From the NCBI RefSeq assembly GCF_014472415.1, contig NZ_JACSZV010000001.1, positions 62,001 through 126,000 of the forward strand: 64,000 nt of DNA, read 5' to 3'. A program made the translations under genes and the position numbers. Positions 53,264 through 62,767 of this stretch are shown here, piece by piece (positions within the stretch are counted from its first letter, which is position 1; each line of letters starts with the position of its first letter). The notes under the pieces are model-generated. The model made no database searches. It saw nothing but the letters and a program-made list of their open reading frames with translations, and was not told where the DNA came from. This DNA comes from Pseudomonas sp. N40(2020) (lineage in GTDB: Bacteria; Pseudomonadota; Gammaproteobacteria; Pseudomonadales; Pseudomonadaceae).

Positions 53264-53824
53264 ATGCAGTTGGATCCCGCTAGCGGGTGGTGTCACGGGG
53301 TGCAGGCCTGCCCATCGCCCAACTTCAATGAACGCCCTGCGGGCGAAATTTCCCTGTTGGTGATCCACAACATCAGCCTGCCACCCGCGCAGTTCGCCAC
53401 CGGCAAGGTGCAGGAATTTTTCCAGAATCGTCTGGATGTCACCGAACATCCTTACTTTGCAGGGATTGCCGACCTACGGGTCTCCGCGCATTTTCTGATC
53501 GAACGTGACGGCAAGGTCACCCAGTTTGTCTCCTGTCTTGAGCGGGCGTGGCATGCGGGCGTGTCGATGTTCGAGGGGCGCGAAACCTGTAACGATTTTT
53601 CTGTGGGCATCGAGCTTGAAGGCACCGATGATCTGCCGTTCACCGACGCGCAGTATCAGGCGCTGACCGTGCTGACCCGCCAGTTGCAAAGCGCATTTCC
53701 GGCCATCACCGGCGCACGTATTTGCGGACACAGCGACATTGCACCCGGGCGCAAGACCGATCCTGGCCCGGCATTCGACTGGGCGCGTTACCGCGCGGCC
53801 CTGGCACAAGAGGAAGGACAATGA
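53264..53824 (+). CDS. ampD: 1,6-anhydro-N-acetylmuramyl-L-alanine amidase AmpD
   Basis: 186 residues, cytoplasmic amidase_2 enzyme. Zinc ligands are the His in LLVIHNISLP, the His in ICGHSDIAPGRKTDPGP and the Asp in KTDPGP. It cleaves the peptide from anhydro-muropeptides in cell-wall recycling; its loss derepresses AmpC beta-lactamase in Pseudomonas. The start at 53264 follows AAGGAA six bases upstream. It overlaps ampE by four bases. Confidence 0.97.
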   Translation: MQLDPASGWCHGVQACPSPNFNERPAGEISLLVIHNISLPPAQFATGKVQEFFQNRLDVTEHPYFAGIADLRVSAHFLIERDGKVTQFVSCLERAWHAGVSMFEGRETCNDFSVGIELEGTDDLPFTDAQYQALTVLTRQLQSAFPAITGARICGHSDIAPGRKTDPGPAFDWARYRAALAQEEGQ

Positions 53825-54660
53825 GTTTTCTGGTGTTACTGCTGGCGGTCTGGATCGAGAAATTCTCGGCCTTGCGCCATCGGGTTCAACGCGATGGCGG
53901 ATGGATCCGCGAACTGAACAAACTCGAAAGCAGCGAGCGTCTGGCCAAACAGCCCTGGCTGGTGCTGACGATTCTGGTGTTGCTGCCGTTGGCGTTGCTG
54001 GGTCTGTTGCTGGTTGTGCTGGAACCCGTGGCATACGGCCTGCTGGCCCTGCCGGTGCATTTGCTGGTGGTGATTTACAGCCTGGGGCGTGGTGACTTGC
54101 TCGGCGGGCTCGGGCCGTTCCGCGATGCCTGGCGGCGCGAGGATCTGCAAGCGGCGGCGCATGTGGCCAAGCGTGATCTGGATATCTGCGCCGACAGCGG
54201 CGAGCAATTGCTCGACCGGGTGCAGGGGCATCTGTTGTGGCAGGCCTACCAGAGCTTCTTCGCGGTGATCTTCTGGTATTTCGTGCTCGGCCCGGTGGCG
54301 GCGCTGGCCTATCGCTTGTTGGCGCTGGCCGAAGAGCACGGTCAGAACCCGGCGCTGGTCGAGCGTGCCACGCAACTGCGCCACGCCTTCGACTGGGTGC
54401 CTGTGCGCTTGCTGGCGGCGAGTTTTGCGTTGGTCGGCAACTTCGTCGCGGTCAGCCGAGTGATGCTGCATGAGTTGCTGAACTGGAACATCAGTGCTGC
54501 ACAACTGATCAACAAGGTCGGATTGGCAGCGGGGGAGATCCCGGCTCCTGCCGTTGGGCCTGAAGGCATCAACACCCTCGATTGCCTGTGGGAATTGCTG
54601 CTGCGCGCGGCGGTGCTGTGGTATGCCGGGTTTGCCTTGTGGACGGTGCTGATTCACTGA
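53821..54660 (+). CDS. ampE: Regulatory signalling membrane protein AmpE
   Basis: 279 residues with four hydrophobic segments (about 44-62, 65-84, 145-165, 260-278). The family start MSFLVLLLAVWIEKFSALRH and the YQSFFAVIFWYFVLGPVAAL segment are clear. It is the inner-membrane partner encoded after ampD; its activity is not well defined. The ATG overlaps the ampD stop (ATGA). Confidence 0.95.
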   Translation: MSFLVLLLAVWIEKFSALRHRVQRDGGWIRELNKLESSERLAKQPWLVLTILVLLPLALLGLLLVVLEPVAYGLLALPVHLLVVIYSLGRGDLLGGLGPFRDAWRREDLQAAAHVAKRDLDICADSGEQLLDRVQGHLLWQAYQSFFAVIFWYFVLGPVAALAYRLLALAEEHGQNPALVERATQLRHAFDWVPVRLLAASFALVGNFVAVSRVMLHELLNWNISAAQLINKVGLAAGEIPAPAVGPEGINTLDCLWELLLRAAVLWYAGFALWTVLIH

Positions 54661-54666
54661 TTGATG

Positions 54667-54694
54667 GTGCCGAGGGAGCAAACTCCCTCGGCAC
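54667..54694 (+). terminator. Hairpin after ampE
   Basis: A perfect 12-base stem, GTGCCGAGGGAG with its complement, loop CAAA. No T tract follows. It lies six bases after the ampE stop and probably protects or ends the ampDE mRNA. Confidence 0.6.
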
Positions 54695-54825
54695 ACGCCA
54701 CCGTTAACCTTAAGTTACAAAACCTCCCTCCGATTTGAGCTATACAGAGATAGCGCCCGATGGTGGCTATCTGCTGTCTCTGCGCGCCTGCCAATAAAAA
54801 CAAGAAAAACCAAGGGAGACTTCCA

Positions 54826-56856
54826 GTGAAGAGCTTGCTCTATCCCGCCGTCTCGCTGATGAACCGTCTGAGCTTCGGCATGAAGTTCAGCCTGATCAGC
54901 GTGCTGTTCCTGGTGCCAATGCTGGTGACCAATTTCTATCTGGTGCGCGATTCCTATCGCGAATTTCAGGGCACCCGCGTCGAGCTGCAAAGCCTCGACC
55001 TGCTGGGCAGCAGCCTGAGCCTGCGTCGGGATCTGGAAACCCTCAACAACCTGGTGCAGATCAACGTCACCCTCGGCCAGTCCGGCAAGGCTGGCAATGT
55101 CGAAGCGCAGATCAGCACCCTCGAACAAGCCGTTCTGGCGCGCCTGCAAGGGCTGACGGCAATGACCGACGATCCTGAGCAGATCAAGGTGTTCGACGGT
55201 AAACGCGATGAAATGATTGCCGCGTTCAAAGCCCAGCAAGCGGAAAACTCCCTGCAAAGCAAAAGTGCCTTGATCGGCAAGTTGCTGGCCAGTGCGCAGA
55301 TTTTCAGCCAGATCATCACCGGTCAGGCTGGCCTGAGTCGCGACAATCAGGGTGACATCCGTCAGCTCAGCGAACTCGTTACCTTGATAACACCGACCGT
55401 TACCCAGACCCTCGGCGAAGGCCGGGCGATGGGGTCGTATTCGCTGGGGCAGGGTTTTCTCAACAGTTCGTCGAGCACCCGTTTTGATGAACTGCTGGTG
55501 CAGATCGAAAAGCTTCAAGCTGAATATGGCCTGAAGCTACAGGACGCCCTCGGCTCCAGCAAAGCGGCGCACGAAACACTCAGCGCTCAGGCCGAGACGA
55601 GTAAAGCGTCGCTTAAACAGGCCAGCGAATTGTTCGAAGAGCAAGTGGTGATGGCCGACACCCTCGACGCACCGTGGCAGGCGTTTTACGACCAGATCAC
55701 CGGGCTGATCGACAAGACCTACCAGCTCGACGAAGCCTCCCTGAAATTCCTCGACACGCAATTGCAGCAACGTCTGGCGCAAAACCGCACGCACATGGTC
55801 TTGCAAGCTGTGGCGTTGTCGGTGGTGTTTGTGCTGATTTTCTATCTCTACGGCGGTTTCTACGCCTCGACTCGCACCACACTCAAACGCCTTGGCGCGA
55901 TGATGGACAAGGTTGCGGCCGGCGACATGACCGTCAACTTCAAGGCCAGCAGCCGCGATGAGCTGGGTGAATTGGGCGAAGTGTTCAATGGCACGGTGAG
56001 GAAAATTCACGACTTGATCGAGCGCGTCGGCCACACCGTTGGCGAAGTCGAGCGTCAGGCCGCGCAGGTTGAAAATGTCTCGGCGCAAAGCAATCAGGCC
56101 GTTGCCGGGCAGCGCACGCAGATAGAACAAGTGGCGACGGCGATGAACCAGATGTCGGCGACCTCACTGGAGGTGGCGCGCAGTGCCGCAGCGGCGGTGA
56201 GCAGCGCCCACAGCGTGAATGACGAGACCGTCAATGGTCGTGGTCTGGTGGAGTCGCAGCAGGGCAGCATTGCCGCGCTGGCCAGCGAGATCGATCAATC
56301 GGTGCGGGTGATCAATCAACTCGCGAGTGACAGCCAGTCGATCAGCCGCGTACTGGAAGTGATCAAGAGCATCGCCGAACAGACCAACCTGCTGGCACTC
56401 AACGCTGCGATCGAAGCCGCTCGCGCCGGGGAACAGGGGCGCGGTTTTGCCGTGGTCGCGGATGAAGTGCGCACGTTGGCCAAACGCACGCAGCAGTCGA
56501 CCGAAGAAATCGAGCAGATGATCGCCAAGCTCCACGGCGGCGTCGGTGCGGCGGTGAAGGCTATGGGCATCAGCCATCAGATGGCCAACGGCACGGTCGG
56601 GCAGTCGGAGAAGGTTCAGCAGGCGTTGGAAAACATCCTTGGCGCGGTGGGCATGATCGTCGATCAGAACCAGCAGATTGCCGCTGCGGTGGAGCAGCAG
56701 ACAGCGGTGGCCCATGACATCGACCAGAACATCGTCGAGATCAACCGTGCCGGCGAACGCACGGCGCAGGGCGCGCATCAGACTGAAGATGCGAGTCGGG
56801 CGTTGTCCGCTCAGGTCGTGGAACTCAAACAGCTGATCAGCGCCTTCCGTGTGTAG
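54826..56856 (+). CDS. Methyl-accepting chemotaxis protein
   Basis: 676 residues. It has one membrane segment near residues 20-40, a long helical periplasmic part (about 41-320), a second segment (about 322-342), a HAMP domain, and the conserved signalling hairpin tip IAEQTNLLALNAAIEAARAG followed by EQGRGFAVVADEVRTLAKR. It links an outside signal to CheA/CheW. The ligand part is of the helical-bundle type, and the ligand cannot be named. No CheR-binding pentapeptide ends it. The start is GTG at 54826, with GGGAGA upstream. It converges on tatD, 16 bases away. Confidence 0.93.
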   Translation: MKSLLYPAVSLMNRLSFGMKFSLISVLFLVPMLVTNFYLVRDSYREFQGTRVELQSLDLLGSSLSLRRDLETLNNLVQINVTLGQSGKAGNVEAQISTLEQAVLARLQGLTAMTDDPEQIKVFDGKRDEMIAAFKAQQAENSLQSKSALIGKLLASAQIFSQIITGQAGLSRDNQGDIRQLSELVTLITPTVTQTLGEGRAMGSYSLGQGFLNSSSSTRFDELLVQIEKLQAEYGLKLQDALGSSKAAHETLSAQAETSKASLKQASELFEEQVVMADTLDAPWQAFYDQITGLIDKTYQLDEASLKFLDTQLQQRLAQNRTHMVLQAVALSVVFVLIFYLYGGFYASTRTTLKRLGAMMDKVAAGDMTVNFKASSRDELGELGEVFNGTVRKIHDLIERVGHTVGEVERQAAQVENVSAQSNQAVAGQRTQIEQVATAMNQMSATSLEVARSAAAAVSSAHSVNDETVNGRGLVESQQGSIAALASEIDQSVRVINQLASDSQSISRVLEVIKSIAEQTNLLALNAAIEAARAGEQGRGFAVVADEVRTLAKRTQQSTEEIEQMIAKLHGGVGAAVKAMGISHQMANGTVGQSEKVQQALENILGAVGMIVDQNQQIAAAVEQQTAVAHDIDQNIVEINRAGERTAQGAHQTEDASRALSAQVVELKQLISAFRV

Positions 56857-56872
56857 CGTGTACACAGCTAAA

Positions 56873-57649
56873 TTACCAGCCGAACACTTCGCAGCTGTTG
56901 GCAGTGCTGGTAGCAGCCAATTGCTGCGCGCTGATATTCATCAGTTGCGCGAGCACTGCACAAATCGCTGGCAGATGCGCCGGGCTGTTGCGCTGACCGG
57001 GAAACATCGCGGGCGCCATGTCCGGTGAATCGGTTTCCAGCACGATCGAATCCAGCGGCAGATCCGCCAGTACTCGATGCATGCGCAGCGCCTGCGGCCA
57101 GGTCGGCGCGCCGCCTAAACCCAGTTTGAAACCGAGTTTGATGTACTCGCGCGCCTCTTCGCGACTGCCGGCAAAGGCGTGGATGATCCCGGCCCGCTTC
57201 AAACGAAAACGCTTGAGCGTGGCAATCACCGCCGCGTGGCTGCGGCGCACATGAATCAGCGCCGGTAATGCAAAGTCCGCCGCCAGTTGCAGTTGCGCTT
57301 CGAACAGCGCCTGCTGGCGCTCGCGGTCAAGGGTTTCGATGAAGTAGTCCAGACCGATCTCACCCACCGCACACAACTGTCGATGACCGCGCAGCCGCGT
57401 CAGCCAGTCGCCGAGTGCCTTTACATCTTCGGGGCGGTGCTGATCGAGATAAACCGGGTGCAGACCGAACGTCGCGTACAACTCGGGATCGCTCTGCACC
57501 AGATCCCACACCCGCTGCCAATTACCTTCACAGACCCCCAGCACCACCATCCGCCGCACCCCGAGGGCGCGGCTTTCCGTCAGCAACTGCGAACGGTCGG
57601 CGTCGAAGTCGGGGAAGTCCAGGTGGGTGTGGCTGTCGATCAGCTCCAC
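56873..57649 (-). CDS. TatD family metal-dependent hydrolase
   Basis: 258 residues, TIM-barrel TatD DNase family. Metal-binding parts are visible: DSHTHLDFPDFDAD, GEIGLDYF, ALIHVRRSH, GIIHAFAGSREEA and LETDSPDMAP. The family has 3'-5' nuclease activity; it resembles YjjV more than TatD itself. It begins three bases after the stop of cra and is probably co-transcribed with it. Confidence 0.93.
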   Translation of the reverse strand: MELIDSHTHLDFPDFDADRSQLLTESRALGVRRMVVLGVCEGNWQRVWDLVQSDPELYATFGLHPVYLDQHRPEDVKALGDWLTRLRGHRQLCAVGEIGLDYFIETLDRERQQALFEAQLQLAADFALPALIHVRRSHAAVIATLKRFRLKRAGIIHAFAGSREEAREYIKLGFKLGLGGAPTWPQALRMHRVLADLPLDSIVLETDSPDMAPAMFPGQRNSPAHLPAICAVLAQLMNISAQQLAATSTANSCEVFGW

Positions 57650-57652
57650 GGT

Positions 57653-58648
57653 TCAGTCCCGGTGAATACGCTGCTTGAAGGTACGCGCGATAGCTTGCAC
57701 GCCTGGCTTGTATTCCGACTGTTCGACGGCGGCCAGTGCCAGTTCCAGCGCCTTGTCGGCGATCAACTGGTGCTGCTGGGCCATGGCGTTGACCGGCAGC
57801 GGCAGGAAGTCGAGCAACTGCGTGTCGCCGAACGTGCCGAGGCGCAGTGGACGGGATTTGAGCGGGAAGTCATGCAACGCGTCGAACACGCCCTGCAACA
57901 GCACGTAGGAAGTCGTCACCAGCGCGTCCGGCAAATGGCCGAGGCGTTGCAGGAGTTCTTCCATCAATTGCTTGCCACATTCGCGGCTGAAAGATTCGGC
58001 ATGCTCGACCAGCACTTCGCCTTTGAAATCGACGAGGGCCTGTTTGAAGCCGGCGGCACGTTCCTGGCTGATACTCAGCTCAGGGCGGGCGCCAAGCAGA
58101 ACGATCTGCTTCAACTGAGGATCGAGCAGGCTTTGGGTCAGGTGCAGGCTGGCCTCGCGGTCGTCGCTGATCACCGAGCAGAAATGCTCGGGTTCCATGA
58201 CCCGGTCGATGGCGATGATCGGCAGGCCCTTGGCCTGCAACTGGCGGTAACTGTCATCCCCGGCCGGCAGGCAACTGGCGACGATCAGCGCATCGCAACG
58301 GCGCGCCTTGAACAGTTGCAGCAGTTGGCGTTCGCTGTCCGGCGCATCGTCGGAGCTGGCAATCAGCAACTGATAACCACGCGCCCGCGCACCTTGTTCC
58401 AGCAGTTTGGCGATCCGCGCGTAACTGGGGTTTTCCAGATCCGGCAGGATAAAGCCCAGCGTGCGGGTATGCCGACTGCGTAACCCGGCCGCTTGTGGAT
58501 TGGGCGTGAAGCCGTGTTGCTCAACCACCGCACGCACCCGCTCGACGGTGGCGGTGCTGATGCGTTGCTGTGCGGCCTTGCCATTGATGACGTAGCTGGC
58601 GGTGGTCACGGACACTCCGGCCAACCGCGCGATATCACTGAGTTTCAA
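57653..58648 (-). CDS. cra: Catabolite repressor/activator Cra (FruR)
   Basis: 331 residues of the LacI family: helix-turn-helix LKLSDIARLAGVSVTTASYV, hinge, and a periplasmic-binding-type effector domain for fructose-1-phosphate. The start is TTG at 58648, with AAGGAAA about seven bases upstream; this gives the family start LKLSDIA, whereas the open frame running to 58735 adds unrelated residues. It is divergent from fruBKA, and a perfect Cra site lies in the gap. In Pseudomonas, Cra mainly controls the fructose genes. Confidence 0.95.
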   Translation of the reverse strand: MKLSDIARLAGVSVTTASYVINGKAAQQRISTATVERVRAVVEQHGFTPNPQAAGLRSRHTRTLGFILPDLENPSYARIAKLLEQGARARGYQLLIASSDDAPDSERQLLQLFKARRCDALIVASCLPAGDDSYRQLQAKGLPIIAIDRVMEPEHFCSVISDDREASLHLTQSLLDPQLKQIVLLGARPELSISQERAAGFKQALVDFKGEVLVEHAESFSRECGKQLMEELLQRLGHLPDALVTTSYVLLQGVFDALHDFPLKSRPLRLGTFGDTQLLDFLPLPVNAMAQQHQLIADKALELALAAVEQSEYKPGVQAIARTFKQRIHRD

Positions 58649-58953
58649 CCCGGTATTTCCTTGTTTTTTCGAGCGTACGGCGAGATTTTCGCCAATCCTA
58701 CCCGATTCGGGCAGACGACCATTGCCTGCGCGCATCCGACAAGTTGGACTTCAACGATGAGACATTATCGAGTAACGTGCCGATCAATCTAGATTAAACG
58801 TTTCAGCAAGCGTATTTTCTACGTTTTAGACGCTTTTGGCCGGTTCTGCCGTGAAACCGCCAAAACTGCCCCTGAAAAGGAAGCTGACAAGCGCCTAAGC
58901 TGCAACCATCCAAAACAATACCTGGCGCCTTCAAGTGCCAAAAAGGAGATCGC
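58649..58953. other. cra-fruB divergent regulatory region
   Basis: About 305 bases without a gene. It holds the Cra operator at 58794-58805 and a looser ACGTTTTAGA half-site near 58821-58830, and must contain both promoters. No clear -35/-10 pair could be chosen by eye. Confidence 0.6.
58794..58805. promoter_or_regulatory. Cra operator upstream of fruB
   Basis: TTAAACGTTTCA, the form reported for the P. putida fruB promoter and close to E. coli TGAAACGTTTCA. It lies about 150 bases before both fruB and cra, so it can regulate both. Confidence 0.88.
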
Positions 58954-61815
58954 ATGCTCGAGCTCACTATAGAGCAGATATCCATGGGCCAATCGGCTGT
59001 GGATAAACCCGCTGCTCTGCAATTGCTGGCCAATCATCTGGTCGCCGATGGACTGGTCGCCGACGGATACCTCGCCGGATTGCAGGCCCGCGAAGCCCAG
59101 GGCTCGACCTTTCTCGGTCAAGGTATTGCCATTCCCCACGGTACGCCCGAAACCCGCGATCAGGTGTTCGCCACAGGTGTGCGCCTGATGCAGTTTCCCG
59201 AGGGCGTGGATTGGGGCGACGGCCAGATCGTTTATCTGGCCATCGGTATCGCCGCCAAATCCGACGAACACCTGCGCCTGTTGCAACTGCTGACCCGTGC
59301 CCTCGGCGAGACCGATCTGGGCCAGGCCCTGCGTCGCGCCAGTTCCCCTGAAGCGCTGCTGAAACTGCTGCAAGGCGCGCCGCAGGAATTGGCGCTGGAC
59401 GCACAGATGATCGGCCTCGGTGTCGCTGCCGACGATTTCGAAGAGTTGGTCTGGCGGGGGGCGCGTCTGCTGCGTCAGGCTGATTGTGTGAGCAACGGTT
59501 TTGCCGGTGTGTTGCAGCAAGTCGAAGCGCTGCCGCTGGGCGATGGTTTGTGGTGGCTGCACAGCGAACAAACCGTGAAGCGTCCGGGGCTGGCCTTCGT
59601 CACCCCGGACAAACCAATACGCTACCTCGGTCAGCCGCTGAGCGGTCTGTTCTGCCTGGCCAGCCTCGGCGAAGCCCATCAGGCGCTGCTTGAACGCCTC
59701 TGCGCATTGTTGATCGAAGGTCGCGGCCATGAACTGGGCCGCGCCACCAGCAGCCGCAAAGTCCTTGAAGTGCTCGGCGGCGAGTTGCCTGCCGACTGGC
59801 CGAGCGCACGCATCGCGCTGGCCAACGCCCATGGTTTGCACGCGCGTCCGGCGAAAATCCTGGCGCAACTGGCGAAGAGTTTTGACGGCGAGATTCGTGT
59901 ACGCATCGTCGACAGTCAGGACAGCGCCGTGTCGGTGAAGAGCCTGAGCAAACTGCTCAGCCTCGGCGCCCGTCGTGGTCAGGTGCTGGAGCTGATCGCC
60001 GAGCCAAGCATCGCTGCCGATGCGTTACCGGCATTGCTTGCGGCCATCGAAGAAGGTCTCGGCGAAGAGGTCGAGCCGCTGCCAGCCGTAAGTCAGCAGC
60101 GCGAAGTCATCGCCGATATCGCCGAAGTCGTCATCGCCCCGGCGTCCGGCACTCAGTTGCAAGCGATTCCCGCTGCACCGGGCATCGCCATTGGCCCTGC
60201 GCACATTCAAGTGCAGCAAGCCATCGAATACCCACTGCGTGGCGAATCCGCCGGCATCGAACGCGAGCGTCTCAAGCAAGCGCTGAGCGATGTGCGCAGC
60301 GACATTCAAGGCTTGATCGAGCGCAGCAAAGCCAAAGCCATTCGCGAGATTTTCATCACCCATCAGGAAATGCTCGACGACCCGGAACTGACCGACGAAG
60401 TCGACACGCGCCTCAAGCAAGGCGAAAGCGCTGAAGCGGCGTGGATGGCAGTGATTGAAGCCGCAGCCAAACAGCAGGAATCGCTGCAGGACGCCTTGCT
60501 CGCCGAACGTGCGGCGGATCTGCGTGATATCGGCCGCCGGGTGCTGGCGCAACTGTGTGGCGTGCAGACGCCGAACGAGCCAGAGCAGCCGTACATTCTG
60601 GTGATGGACGAAGTCGGCCCGTCCGACGTGGCGCGGCTCGATCCGGCGCGAGTGGCAGGGATTCTAACTGCTCGCGGCGGCGCCACCGCGCACAGCGCCA
60701 TCGTCGCCCGTGCCTTGGGCATTCCGGCGCTGGTCGGTGCAGGTGCAGCGGTGTTACTGCTGGCGCCGGGCACGCCGTTGCTGCTCGACGGCCAACGCGG
60801 TCGCCTGCATGTCGACGCCGATGCGGCGACCCTGCAACGCGCCACCGAAGAACGCGACACCCGTGAGCAACGCCTCAAAGCAGCCGCCGAACAACGCCAT
60901 CAACCGGCGCACACCACCGACGGTCACGCCGTGGAAGTGTTCGCCAACATCGGCGAAAGCGCCGGTGTGATCAGTGCGGTGGAGCAGGGCGCCGAAGGCA
61001 TCGGTCTGCTGCGCACCGAACTGATTTTCATGGCCCACCCGCAGGCGCCGGACGAGGCGACTCAGGAAGCCGAATACCGCCGCGTCCTCGACGGCCTCGC
61101 TGGTCGACCGCTGGTGGTGCGCACGCTGGATGTCGGCGGCGACAAACCGCTGCCCTATTGGCCGATTGCCAAGGAAGAAAACCCGTTCCTCGGCGTGCGC
61201 GGCATTCGCCTGACCTTGCAGCGTCCGCAGATCATGGAAGCGCAATTGCGTGCCTTGCTGCGTTCGGCGGATAACCGCCCATTGCGGATCATGTTCCCGA
61301 TGGTCGGCAGTGTCGAAGAGTGGCGTCAGGCCCGCGACATGACCGAACGTCTGCGTCTGGAAATCCCCGTCGCCGATCTGCAACTGGGGATCATGATCGA
61401 AGTGCCGTCCGCCGCGTTGCTCGCGCCGGTGCTGGCCAAGGAAGTCGACTTCTTCAGCGTCGGCACCAACGACCTGACTCAATACACTCTGGCCATCGAC
61501 CGTGGTCACCCGACGCTGTCGACCCAGGCTGACGGCTTGCACCCGGCGGTGCTGCAACTGATCGACATCACTGTGCGTGCGGCCCATGCCCATGGCAAAT
61601 GGGTCGGCGTGTGCGGTGAGCTGGCAGCCGATCCGTTGGCAGTACCTGTGCTGGTCGGTCTCGGTGTCGATGAGTTGAGCGTGTCCGGCCGCAGCATTGC
61701 CGAAGTGAAAGCACGCATCCGCGAAATCAGCCTGACCCAGGCGCAAACCCTTGCTCAACAAGCCCTCATCGTGGGCAGCGCCAATGAAGTGCGTGCATTA
61801 GTGGAGGCCCTGTAA
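58954..61815 (+). CDS. fruB: Fructose PTS multiphosphoryl protein EIIA-HPr-EI
   Basis: 953 residues, three phosphocarriers in one chain. The EIIA domain is at residues 1-145 with His62 (GIAIPHGTPE), HPr at about 283-370 with His296 (ANAHGLHARPAK), and enzyme I from about 400 with His580 (ARGGATAHSAIVARALGIP) and the PEP site EVPSAA...GTNDLTQYTLA. Phosphate passes from PEP through these sites to FruA. Start: AAGGAG six bases upstream. Its stop overlaps the fruK ATG by one base (TAATG). Confidence 0.97.
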   Translation: MLELTIEQISMGQSAVDKPAALQLLANHLVADGLVADGYLAGLQAREAQGSTFLGQGIAIPHGTPETRDQVFATGVRLMQFPEGVDWGDGQIVYLAIGIAAKSDEHLRLLQLLTRALGETDLGQALRRASSPEALLKLLQGAPQELALDAQMIGLGVAADDFEELVWRGARLLRQADCVSNGFAGVLQQVEALPLGDGLWWLHSEQTVKRPGLAFVTPDKPIRYLGQPLSGLFCLASLGEAHQALLERLCALLIEGRGHELGRATSSRKVLEVLGGELPADWPSARIALANAHGLHARPAKILAQLAKSFDGEIRVRIVDSQDSAVSVKSLSKLLSLGARRGQVLELIAEPSIAADALPALLAAIEEGLGEEVEPLPAVSQQREVIADIAEVVIAPASGTQLQAIPAAPGIAIGPAHIQVQQAIEYPLRGESAGIERERLKQALSDVRSDIQGLIERSKAKAIREIFITHQEMLDDPELTDEVDTRLKQGESAEAAWMAVIEAAAKQQESLQDALLAERAADLRDIGRRVLAQLCGVQTPNEPEQPYILVMDEVGPSDVARLDPARVAGILTARGGATAHSAIVARALGIPALVGAGAAVLLLAPGTPLLLDGQRGRLHVDADAATLQRATEERDTREQRLKAAAEQRHQPAHTTDGHAVEVFANIGESAGVISAVEQGAEGIGLLRTELIFMAHPQAPDEATQEAEYRRVLDGLAGRPLVVRTLDVGGDKPLPYWPIAKEENPFLGVRGIRLTLQRPQIMEAQLRALLRSADNRPLRIMFPMVGSVEEWRQARDMTERLRLEIPVADLQLGIMIEVPSAALLAPVLAKEVDFFSVGTNDLTQYTLAIDRGHPTLSTQADGLHPAVLQLIDITVRAAHAHGKWVGVCGELAADPLAVPVLVGLGVDELSVSGRSIAEVKARIREISLTQAQTLAQQALIVGSANEVRALVEAL

Positions 61816-62756
61816 TGGCCAAGATTCTCACCCTGACCCTCAACCCGGCGCTGGACCTCACGGTCGAGCTGCCGGTACTGGCTGCCGGTCAGGTCAACCG
61901 CAGCGATGAGATGCACACCCATGCTGCCGGTAAAGGCGTGAACGTCGCGCAGGTGCTGGCCGACCTCGGCCATCAACTGACAGTCAGCGGCTTTCTCGGC
62001 GAAGACAATCTGCAAGCGTTCGAGACCCTGTTCGCCAAGCGCGGCTTTGTCGATGCGTTTGTCCGTGTGCCGGGCGAAACGCGCAGCAACATCAAAGTCG
62101 CCGAGCGCGATGGCCGTATCACCGACATCAACGGCCCGGGGCCGGTGGTCGATGCAGCGGCGCAGCAGGCATTGCTTGATCGTCTGGTGCAGATTGCGCC
62201 GGGGCACGACGCGGTCGTGGTCGCCGGCAGTCTGCCGCGCGGCGTGACTGCACAGTGGTTGCGCGAACTGATCGAACGGCTCAATTCCCTCGGCCTGAAA
62301 GTCGCCCTCGATTCCAGCGGTGAAGCATTGCGCGAAGCGCTCAAGGCCAGTCCGTGGCTGATCAAACCGAATACGGAAGAGTTGGCCGATGCGCTTGGTT
62401 GCGAAGTGGTTTCCCACGCCGCCGAGGCGCACGCAGCGGCGCAGTTGCACGGGCAAGGCATCGAACACGTGGTGATCTCCCACGGCGCCGACGGCGTGAA
62501 CTGGTTCAGCGTCGGCTCGGCGCTGCATGCCTCGCCGCCAAAGGTCAGCGTCGCCAGCACCGTGGGTGCCGGTGATTCGCTATTGGCCGGCATGCTCCAC
62601 GGTTTGCTCAGTGCCGACACGCCGGAGCAAACCTTGCGCACGGCCACGGCGATTGCCGCAATGGCGGTGACCCAGATCGGTTTTGGCATCAACGACGCCG
62701 CGCAACTGGCGCAGCTCGAACAGGGCGTGCGCGTGCGCCCCCTGACAGAACAATAA
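61815..62756 (+). CDS. fruK: 1-phosphofructokinase
   Basis: 313 residues, PfkB/ribokinase family: ILTLTLNPALDLTVELPVL at the start, GKGVNVAQVLADLGH for sugar binding and VGAGDSLLAGMLHGL with the catalytic Asp and anion hole. It turns fructose-1-phosphate from FruA into fructose-1,6-bisphosphate, lowering the inducer of Cra. Coupled to fruB. Confidence 0.97.
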   Translation: MAKILTLTLNPALDLTVELPVLAAGQVNRSDEMHTHAAGKGVNVAQVLADLGHQLTVSGFLGEDNLQAFETLFAKRGFVDAFVRVPGETRSNIKVAERDGRITDINGPGPVVDAAAQQALLDRLVQIAPGHDAVVVAGSLPRGVTAQWLRELIERLNSLGLKVALDSSGEALREALKASPWLIKPNTEELADALGCEVVSHAAEAHAAAQLHGQGIEHVVISHGADGVNWFSVGSALHASPPKVSVASTVGAGDSLLAGMLHGLLSADTPEQTLRTATAIAAMAVTQIGFGINDAAQLAQLEQGVRVRPLTEQ

Positions 62757-62767
62757 GAGGGTTTGTC